From an uncultured Verrucomicrobiales bacterium (GTDB lineage: Bacteria > Verrucomicrobiota > Verrucomicrobiia > Verrucomicrobiales > Akkermansiaceae): a DNA stretch of 64,000 bases. The notes below the pieces were generated by a model, which was not told the DNA's origin, searched no databases, and worked only from the letters and a program-made list of their open reading frames with translations. Positions 58,597-64,000 of this stretch are shown piece by piece; positions within the stretch are counted from its first letter, which is position 1, and the number at the start of each line of letters is the position of its first letter. The stretch lies in NCBI GenBank assembly GCA_937905985.1, contig CALCWC010000024.1, positions 1 through 64,000 on the forward strand. Direction: 5' to 3'. The position numbers and the translations under genes were made by a program.

Positions 58597-59787
58597 ATGA
58601 GTGCGCCCTCACACAACGAGTATCTCTACGAGTGGGTCTGCCCCATGCGGGAAGACGAGCCTGCACGCATGCTGCTGGTGGGCGACTTCTCTATGTACGA
58701 GGCGCGTTTGGCGCTGGAGGGGAAGCTGCCCTTCGCCTTGGATGCCGTGGGCGGCAACACGCCGCTTGCCTGCCGTTTGGAGCATTTGGAAAGTCTGTTG
58801 TCTCAGCGGCGCTACTCAGCTGTGGTGGTGGGGGAAACCTGTCGCTCTGGGGGCGATGCGGACACGGCGTGCCTACCCGGACTCATGTCGGCGCACCCTC
58901 AGATGCGTTTTATGGCGGCGACGGCGGCTGCTCCCTTCCTTGTCAAGAAACGCTACCGCACCCCTGCGGATGCATTGGATGAGCGTAATACGGCTGCCCG
59001 CCGTATGGCGGCAGAGCTCGGCCTGCCATGCATGGATATGGCTATGGCTGCATCTAGGCTTGGGGCGGGCAGTTTTGCTACCTACCTGTTGCACAGTGCG
59101 GCCTCGCTTGTGCTGCCGGGGCGCTCCTTTCGAAATCCGGCAGCACTACGCAGAAAGCTCCATGATGAAGTATCCCGCTTCCTACAGGATGAGGTGCAGC
59201 ACGACCCCGCTTCTGCCGTTCAGGCTCAAAGTCGTCTTGATTCATCCATCCGTTGGAAGAACCGCTTCCGCGTTTGTGATTCGGAGTGCCTTTGCATAGG
59301 AGATTCCAACATGTACCGTTTTCGCCTGGCCAACCCTTTCTTGCGCCGCCATGCAGATGTGTACGCCTCCAGTTTCAGCCCCCTGTGGGAGGATACGCAG
59401 CAAGACCTGCAGCGCATGCTGCGTCCAGAGCACCGCACGGTTGTGTTTTCCCTGGGAGCCCACCATCTTGAGGTGGTTAAGCAGCCGGGCCTGCCAGACC
59501 GCTGTCGGCGGTTGATAGCCACTCTACAGGGAGAGGGGCGCAAGGTGGTGGCGGTAGGGGTGTCACCCCTGGCCATGAAGGACAACGTTGCCGCCCTCGA
59601 TGAAGTGCCAAACGCCATGATTCGGCAGCAGAACGCCACGCTCCGCATGGTGGCGGAAGAAGCCGGACTGGATTTCGTGGATACATATGCCATGCTGGAG
59701 AATGCGCCTCATGTGGACCTGGCGCATTTCAGACGCGCAGCCTACTTCGCCCCGGGCAGGGCTATTGCTGCGTGTTGCAAGCGCTAG
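58597..59787 (+). CDS. Double SGNH-hydrolase-like protein
   Basis: 396 aa, no signal peptide. Two SGNH-like halves: the first begins MLLVGDFSMYEARLAL (about 26-40; G-D-F-S in place of G-D-S) and has AAELGLPCMDM; the second begins LCIGDSNMYRFRLANPFL (about 230) with a full GDS block, an Asn/Gly-type block (VVFSLGAHHLEV) and Asp374/His377 in VDLAHF as the catalytic pair. The first half is degenerate. SGNH proteins of glycan loci often de-acetylate or acetylate sugars. It opens the surface-polysaccharide region. Confidence 0.6.
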   Translation: MSAPSHNEYLYEWVCPMREDEPARMLLVGDFSMYEARLALEGKLPFALDAVGGNTPLACRLEHLESLLSQRRYSAVVVGETCRSGGDADTACLPGLMSAHPQMRFMAATAAAPFLVKKRYRTPADALDERNTAARRMAAELGLPCMDMAMAASRLGAGSFATYLLHSAASLVLPGRSFRNPAALRRKLHDEVSRFLQDEVQHDPASAVQAQSRLDSSIRWKNRFRVCDSECLCIGDSNMYRFRLANPFLRRHADVYASSFSPLWEDTQQDLQRMLRPEHRTVVFSLGAHHLEVVKQPGLPDRCRRLIATLQGEGRKVVAVGVSPLAMKDNVAALDEVPNAMIRQQNATLRMVAEEAGLDFVDTYAMLENAPHVDLAHFRRAAYFAPGRAIAACCKR

Positions 59788-59913
59788 CCTGTGAACCCGC
59801 TGGCCAAGCACACGGCCAGACGCTGTAGAAACAATGCAAGTTGGCTGGAACCACGCCTGGGACGATGCTGGCGCGGGACGTTTTGGGATTGCCGATGTGA
59901 AATCCCCCACCCC

Positions 59914-59941
59914 TTGACATGTTTTTTGCCCCTCCTATACA
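59914..59941 (+). promoter_or_regulatory. Promoter of the DUF1919 gene
   Basis: TTGACA, 16-base spacer, TATACA; 17 bases to the ATG at 59959. Confidence 0.65.
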
Positions 59942-59958
59942 ATTCGATTGTTCCGAGT

Positions 59959-60561
59959 ATGCCCCATGCCTTGCCCAAGCCGTTTTTCCGCCTAGTCCGC
60001 AGCATACGCAGCTATATGTTTTGCCGTGGGATGCGGTGGCGGGTGCGCGCGCGTAATTTTACCATCATTACTAACAACTGCATTGGAAGCTTGCTATACA
60101 AACAGTTGGGAATGCGCTTCCTCTCGCCCACCATCAACATTGCCATAGAAGATGACGAGGACTATTTTGCCTTTTGCAAGGATTTGCGCTACTACACCGC
60201 ATGCCCGCTTTGTGATGTTTCCGCGGAAATGAGGATGCCCAACCCTGTGGGAAGGCTTGTGCCGCAGGATGAGGCCCACCGCCCGGTAGACCTTTCCTTT
60301 GTGCATTACCCCACCTTTGCGGAGGCGGCAGACCGCTGGGCGACCAGGGTGGAACGCATCAATTACGAGAAACTCGTCTTTATCTATACCAGCCTGCCCG
60401 CGGCCGACATCCCCCGGAATCTGCTGGCGGATTTCGAGACCCTGCCCGGGCTCAAGCTCTCCATCCTGCAGGAACTTGGGGAGGGTGCATGCCACTATTG
60501 CATCCTCCCCAGCAGGACAGGGAGACGCATTCGCAGCATCTTCTCGATAAGGAGGGAATGA
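59959..60561 (+). CDS. DUF1919 family protein (exopolysaccharide locus)
   Basis: 200 aa from MPHALPKPFFRLVRS. FTIITNNCIGSLLYKQLGMRFLSPTINIAIEDDEDYFAFCKDLRYY and PVDLSFVHYPTFAEAADRWATRVERINYEKLVFIYT are the DUF1919 pattern. These proteins occur in capsule and LPS clusters and are presumed glycosyl- or acyltransferases; activity is unproven. The start follows from the promoter, since the longer frame from 59791 would begin upstream of it. Confidence 0.85.
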   Translation: MPHALPKPFFRLVRSIRSYMFCRGMRWRVRARNFTIITNNCIGSLLYKQLGMRFLSPTINIAIEDDEDYFAFCKDLRYYTACPLCDVSAEMRMPNPVGRLVPQDEAHRPVDLSFVHYPTFAEAADRWATRVERINYEKLVFIYTSLPAADIPRNLLADFETLPGLKLSILQELGEGACHYCILPSRTGRRIRSIFSIRRE

Positions 60562-60695
60562 CCGGGTACCGCCTGATCAACCTGTATGACTTTGCAGCCT
60601 TTTTGAGTGGCGAAGCCCCGGATGCCGTGGATTTGAGAGGTGTTTCCCCATACGGTGCGTCCGGCAGTGTGTTTCGGCGGTGGAAAAAAAACTAG
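60558..60695 (+). CDS. Short coupled open reading frame, possible remnant
   Basis: 45 aa, start overlapping the DUF1919 stop (ATGA). Sequence MTGYRLINLYDFAAFLSGEA then PDAVDLRGVSPYGASGSVFR and a basic end. No family recognised. It may be a small translationally coupled gene or the start of a truncated one. Confidence 0.3.
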   Translation: MTGYRLINLYDFAAFLSGEAPDAVDLRGVSPYGASGSVFRRWKKN

Positions 60696-60711
60696 CAAAG
60701 CCCGGCCCTTG

Positions 60712-60720
60712 TGGTATGAT
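60712..60720 (+). promoter_or_regulatory. Extended -10 promoter of the heptose epimerase gene
   Basis: TGGTATGAT, an extended -10; no strong -35. About 48 bases to the ATG at 60769. Confidence 0.4.
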
Positions 60721-60768
60721 GGAGCTCGGAGGGGGGACACCCATACTGTCAAAACCAAGGATTCTGCC

Positions 60769-61755
60769 ATGATTATCGTCACCGGAGGAGCCGGCTTCAT
60801 CGGCTCATGCATTGTGGCCGCCCTGGAGAGGGCCGGCAAGAGGGATATCGCCATCATCGACTACCTGGGCACGGATGAAAAGTGGAAGAACATCGCCAAG
60901 CGGGAGCTCGCCGCCTGCGTGCATCCCGACGACGCGGACGCCTTCCTGGAGCGCCACCGCGAGCGCATCTCCGCCATTATCCACATGGGGGCCATCTCCT
61001 CCACCACGGAGACGGACGCCGACCTCATTGCCCGCACCAATTTCACGCTTTCCCAGAAGCTGTGGGATTTCTGCGCAGCGGCGGGCATCCCGTTCATCTA
61101 TGCGTCCTCTGCGGCAACCTACGGCGACGGCTCGCTGGGGTTCGACGACACGGACACGCAGGAGCACCTGAACGCCTTGCGCCCGCTCAACTGCTACGGC
61201 TGGAGCAAGGCCGTGTTCGACCGAAAGGTGGCGCGCGAGCGCGACGAGTTCCGCCCCGTGCCGCCGCAGTACGCCGGGCTCAAGTTCTTCAACGTCTACG
61301 GCCCCAACGAGTACCACAAGGGCACCATGAAGAGCGTGATCGCCCACATCTTCCCCATCGCCAAGCAAAACGAGGAGGTCAAGCTCTTCAAGAGCTACCA
61401 CCCGGACTACAAGGACGGCTGGCAGCTGCGCGACTTTGTGTGGGTGGGGGACATAGCGGACGTGGTGCTGTGGCTGCTGGATCACCAGCGGGTGAGCGGT
61501 CTGTTCAACGTGGGGTCCGGGGAGGCTCGCTCGTTCTACGATTTGGCGGCATCCACCTTTGCCGCGCTGGGGCTGGAGCCCAAAATCGGCTACAAGGAAA
61601 TGCCGGAAACCCTGCGCCCCAAGTACCAGTACTACACCAAGGCCAACCTGGAAAAATTGCGCGCCGCCGGATACGACAAGCCCATGACCCGCCTGGAGGA
61701 CGGCGTGCGCCAGTACGTGCAGAACTACCTCAATACAGAAGACCCCTACATGTGA
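60769..61755 (+). CDS. hldD: ADP-L-glycero-D-manno-heptose-6-epimerase
   Basis: 328 aa (gene also called rfaD). IIVTGGAGFIGSCIV is the nucleotide motif, HMGAISSTTETDADLIARTN is specific to this epimerase, and YASSAATYGDG and YGWSKAVFD (catalytic Tyr-x3-Lys) follow, then FFNVYGPNEYHKGTMKSV. It makes the L,D-heptose precursor of the LPS inner core in the cytoplasm. The frame is open 43 codons upstream, but the Rossmann start at 60769 is clear. Confidence 0.96.
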   Translation: MIIVTGGAGFIGSCIVAALERAGKRDIAIIDYLGTDEKWKNIAKRELAACVHPDDADAFLERHRERISAIIHMGAISSTTETDADLIARTNFTLSQKLWDFCAAAGIPFIYASSAATYGDGSLGFDDTDTQEHLNALRPLNCYGWSKAVFDRKVARERDEFRPVPPQYAGLKFFNVYGPNEYHKGTMKSVIAHIFPIAKQNEEVKLFKSYHPDYKDGWQLRDFVWVGDIADVVLWLLDHQRVSGLFNVGSGEARSFYDLAASTFAALGLEPKIGYKEMPETLRPKYQYYTKANLEKLRAAGYDKPMTRLEDGVRQYVQNYLNTEDPYM

Positions 61756-61838
61756 GGAAATCACCGCAGGCGGCGGTCGTTGCTGCGAATGAGGCGCTTT
61801 CCCCTTTTGGAAGCCTTTTCTCCACCGGGTGATGAGAA

Positions 61839-62090
61839 TTACATGCGGTTGCGTTCTGCGGTGGTGCCGCAAGCGTCTCCGCGGCGCGTGCCCGGGCACC
61901 AGGCCGGCCCGCAGCATGCTTTGCCCATAGCGCGCGCAGGCTCTCCTGCTGCGCTGCAGGAATGCCGTCGCTCAGGATGCAGATGTCGTACACGGTTGGA
62001 GCCGCTCGCCTGCTCCGCCACGGAAAGCGGCAGCATGCCGCGCTCGTTGCTGGCAAAGACCACGGTGACGGTGTACGCCTCTGCACACAT
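61839..62090 (-). pseudogene. Frameshifted N-terminal remnant of a GT8 glycosyltransferase
   Basis: On the minus strand, MCAEAYTVTVVFASNERGML continues to about residue 33. A shift of frame near 61995 then gives VYDICILSDGIPAAQQESLRALWA, together the typical GT8 beginning (h-V-h-FAS-x-N/D ... YDI-h-IL-x-DGI). The remaining 200 or so residues are missing. A decayed LPS glycosyltransferase. Confidence 0.55.
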
Positions 62091-62167
62091 AGACTGCCGC
62101 CACTATACCCGATGAGGCGCGTGAGAGGCAATATTATTCACACCCGTGAAGGGATCGCGGCATGGGT

Positions 62168-62509
62168 TCAGCGATGCAGCTGCTTGAGGTCGCGCAGGGC
62201 GTTTTTGAGCGCGTGCCGGCGCTGGCGGTCGGCCCCGGTGAGGCATGCCAGCAGGTAGCGCAGACGCAGCGCAAACGGGCTTGCCCCGCGCGCCAGGCGG
62301 TGCAGCCGAGCCGCATCCCCGAACTCCCATGCGTCCTTCTCAAACGGCTTGTTGCCGCGCCGGATGATGGACTCCAGGTAGTCTGCAATGTCCCGCTTGG
62401 GTGAAAAGTCCATGCCGTGGCGCAGCGGGTTGGCCGCCAGCACGTTGCGCTCCGGGTCGAACGCGGAGAAGAAATCCACATAGGCTATTCTGATAATCGG
62501 CTTTTCCAT
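62168..62509 (-). pseudogene. Truncated glycosyltransferase (GT10-like N-terminus)
   Basis: 113 aa from MEKPIIRIAYVDFFSAFDPERNVLA. The beginning matches the start of bacterial alpha-1,3-fucosyltransferases (I-x-h-A-h-VDF...FDPExN), and the end (RYLLACLTGADRQRRHALKNALRDLKQLHR) looks like a basic glycosyltransferase C-terminus. GT10 enzymes have 300 or more residues, so the catalytic middle appears deleted. An intact small protein cannot be excluded. Confidence 0.45.
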
Positions 62510-62631
62510 GTTCTGTTCACGCTTCATCCTAGCATAGTGTCCACGCTGCGAGCAAGCGCAAATTGGCCTGTTGAGTCAAAAAGTCAGGACGCCGAAAGTG
62601 TGAATTGGAGGCGGGACCTGCATGAATGTCG

Positions 62632-62660
62632 TTGACACCCGGGCGCGGCGGTGGTAAATT
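62632..62660 (+). promoter_or_regulatory. Promoter of the hexapeptide acyltransferase gene (short leader)
   Basis: TTGACA, 17-base spacer, TAAATT; 13 bases to the ATG at 62674. Confidence 0.65.
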
Positions 62661-62673
62661 GTGTGACAAGTAT

Positions 62674-63498
62674 ATGAGCCACCGCTCCACATATCTACTG
62701 GATATCCACAGCGCAAGGCCGCAGAAGGAAATTTCCCTGCCGCCGCGGGCACGCCACTTGGGCGTGCATATCACAGGATACGGCAACACGGTGCGCGTAG
62801 CTGAGGGAAATTGTTGTGTCCAAATCCTTGTTTTCGGCTGTAACAACACTGTCATTGTAGAAGAGAATGTTTCCACTGGCTGCGATTGCCGCATTCAGCT
62901 GGGAGACGAGTCCTGTCCTGTGTTCAACAGTACTGTCCATATCGGGAAAAATGTCCGTATGGTCCAAGCAAACCTGTTCCTTTTGGAAAGCGGCAGCGGT
63001 ATCCATATCGGCGATGATTGCCTGATTTCAAACGGTGTTGAAATCTGGTGCACGGACAGCCATGCGATGTTCTCTCCGGATGGAGATTTGCGTTACGGGA
63101 GGGCAATCCATCTGGGCAAATCCGTATGGGTGGGCATGCGCTGCCTCATTGGCAAAAACTGCGAGATTGCCGATGGCTGCGTGGTTGGGTGGGGTTCTGT
63201 GGTGAGCGGCAAGTTCCCTGTACCCAACTGCTTGATTGCCGGGGCTCCCGCAACCGTGCGCAAGGAGGGTATCCGCTGGCGATATGACCGCCCAGATGCT
63301 CTTCGCCGTGAAAAGGAGGAACTACTGGCGGTGTATGGAGATTGGGATGCCCCGCCGCCCCCGTCATTGTGGATGAAAGCCGGGCTGTATCTCAAATGGG
63401 CATGCTATGCGGCGGCGGCGGCCTGCTCGCTCCATGTCGGACAGAGGGAACGCCGGTTCGCCAGGGCGGCAGCCTGCCGCAAACGCTTGGGAACTTGA
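62674..63498 (+). CDS. Left-handed beta-helix (hexapeptide) acyltransferase
   Basis: 274 aa from MSHRSTYLLDIHSARPQ. Hexapeptide repeats run from about 28 to 200 (VHITGYGNTVRVAEG, VHIGKNVRMVQANLFLLESGSGIHIGDDCLISNGVEIWCTDSH, IGKNCEIADGCVVGWGSVVSG). His130 in CTDSHAMF is the likely catalytic base; ENCLIAGAPATVRKEG-like wording (NCLIAGAPATVRKEGIRW) ends the domain. It probably O-acetylates a surface polysaccharide. The Met 16 codons earlier lies upstream of the promoter. Confidence 0.85.
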   Translation: MSHRSTYLLDIHSARPQKEISLPPRARHLGVHITGYGNTVRVAEGNCCVQILVFGCNNTVIVEENVSTGCDCRIQLGDESCPVFNSTVHIGKNVRMVQANLFLLESGSGIHIGDDCLISNGVEIWCTDSHAMFSPDGDLRYGRAIHLGKSVWVGMRCLIGKNCEIADGCVVGWGSVVSGKFPVPNCLIAGAPATVRKEGIRWRYDRPDALRREKEELLAVYGDWDAPPPPSLWMKAGLYLKWACYAAAAACSLHVGQRERRFARAAACRKRLGT

Positions 63499-63514
63499 AA
63501 TACTATTGAGATTT

Positions 63515-64000
63515 ATGTTGATCAGCATTGTCACTCCTTGTTACAACGGTGCGGAATTCCTGGAACAATGCATCCTTTCCATCAAGAGGCAGAATGTGCA
63601 GAACTTTGAGCACATTATCGTGGACGGCGGTTCCACGGACGGCACGCTCGACATCATCCGCCGCCATGAGGGAACCTACCCCATGCGCTGGATTTCCGAG
63701 CGCGACAACGGAATGTACGATGCCATTGCCAAGGGCTTCCGCTTGGCCAAGGGAGACGTATTCTCCTACCTGAACTCCGACGACATGTACATGCCGTGGA
63801 CCACGCAGCTGGTGGAGCGGGTGTTCCGCACATCCCACATCCGCTGGTGTACCGGTTTCCCCTCCTACTTTGATGAAGCCGGTTGCCAGTACTTCATGCG
63901 CAAGGCTGCCCCTCTCTTTCCCAAATACTGCCTGCACAGGGGGTGGTGCGACGGCCGCCGCTGCAGCGGTATCCAACAGGAATCCACCTTCTGGTCCCGT
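63515..64000 (+). CDS. Family 2 glycosyltransferase (partial, runs off the window)
   Basis: 162 codons seen, no stop before the edge. MLISIVTPCYNGAEFLEQCILSIKRQ, HIIVDGGSTDGTLDIIRRH, WISERDNGMYDAIAKGFRLAKGDVFSYLNSDDMYMP give the GT-A fold with the metal-binding DDM near residue 92. It adds a sugar during polysaccharide synthesis. It starts 16 bases after the acyltransferase stop, so likely cotranscribed. Confidence 0.92.
   Translation, partial: MLISIVTPCYNGAEFLEQCILSIKRQNVQNFEHIIVDGGSTDGTLDIIRRHEGTYPMRWISERDNGMYDAIAKGFRLAKGDVFSYLNSDDMYMPWTTQLVERVFRTSHIRWCTGFPSYFDEAGCQYFMRKAAPLFPKYCLHRGWCDGRRCSGIQQESTFWSR

Overview
The window reads as chromosomal DNA from a GC-rich, diderm, heterotrophic bacterium, most likely a Verrucomicrobiota member of the Akkermansia type. 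Supporting signs are a type III glutamine synthetase, a 34-residue AURKAIP1/COX24-type ribosomal protein, the dnaK-groES-groEL order, a TMEM43 family protein, secreted clan GH-D-like glycosidases, TonB/ExbB/ExbD, and an ADP-heptose (LPS) pathway gene. The phylum call is inference from gene content, not from a 16S gene. Most genes lack a Shine-Dalgarno sequence. Many have a clear -35/-10 pair (close to TTGACA-N17-TAGAAT) whose -10 lies only 6-13 bases before the start codon, so leaderless mRNAs look common.

Layout. 1-5.2 kb: a 31-bp tandem repeat, TMEM43, a lipoprotein, two ankyrin proteins and gapA. 5.3-10.2 kb: glnN, then a prepilin peptidase-glf pair and a small AP2-like gene. 10.2-14.3 kb: tandem paralogous glycosidases, one with and one without a signal peptide. 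14.3-22.2 kb: a seven-gene operon argC - NtrC-type regulator - GT-C membrane protein - xseB - dxs - TPR protein - recO. 22.2-28.6 kb: tRNA-Pro, the alr-tonB-exbB-exbD operon, rpoA-rplQ and an acyl-ACP thioesterase. 28.6-35.1 kb: a membrane protein, an AbiE-type toxin-antitoxin pair, then dnaK-groES-groEL behind a textbook sigma-54 promoter with an upstream array of GCGGCA sites.

35.1-40.1 kb is an accessory island. Two nearly identical IS200-type (HUH transposase) elements with long imperfect inverted ends bracket a DpnI-family methyl-directed restriction enzyme, an AT-rich AIPR-like gene with a structured leader, a duplicated 3' end of the DpnI gene, a small acidic protein and a gene remnant. 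40.1-49.2 kb: a GHL10-type hydrolase, a degenerate alpha/beta hydrolase, an unusual OmpA-domain protein, a HAD phosphatase, the bS22-like ribosomal protein, a trpB, a YlbF protein with a Cys/His-rich tail, a 3D-domain protein and an IdeS-like cysteine peptidase. 49.3-50.0 kb: tRNA-Gly followed by a duplicated 98-bp tRNA-end/terminator unit flanking a hairpin-dense 320-bp segment. 50-58.5 kb: an ankyrin protein, an MFS transporter, a second nucleotidyltransferase toxin-antitoxin pair with three regularly spaced operator-like boxes, and an ABC (nitrate/sulfonate/taurine type) transporter operon ending in a GlcD-like oxidase. 58.6-64 kb: surface polysaccharide genes (SGNH protein, DUF1919, HldD/RfaD epimerase, broken glycosyltransferases, a hexapeptide acyltransferase, a GT2 running off the edge).

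The most unusual signals are the bracketed defence island, the sigma-54-type chaperone promoter, the widespread leaderless architecture, and the fact that both tRNA genes are followed, beyond their terminators, by an inverted copy of their own 3' half.
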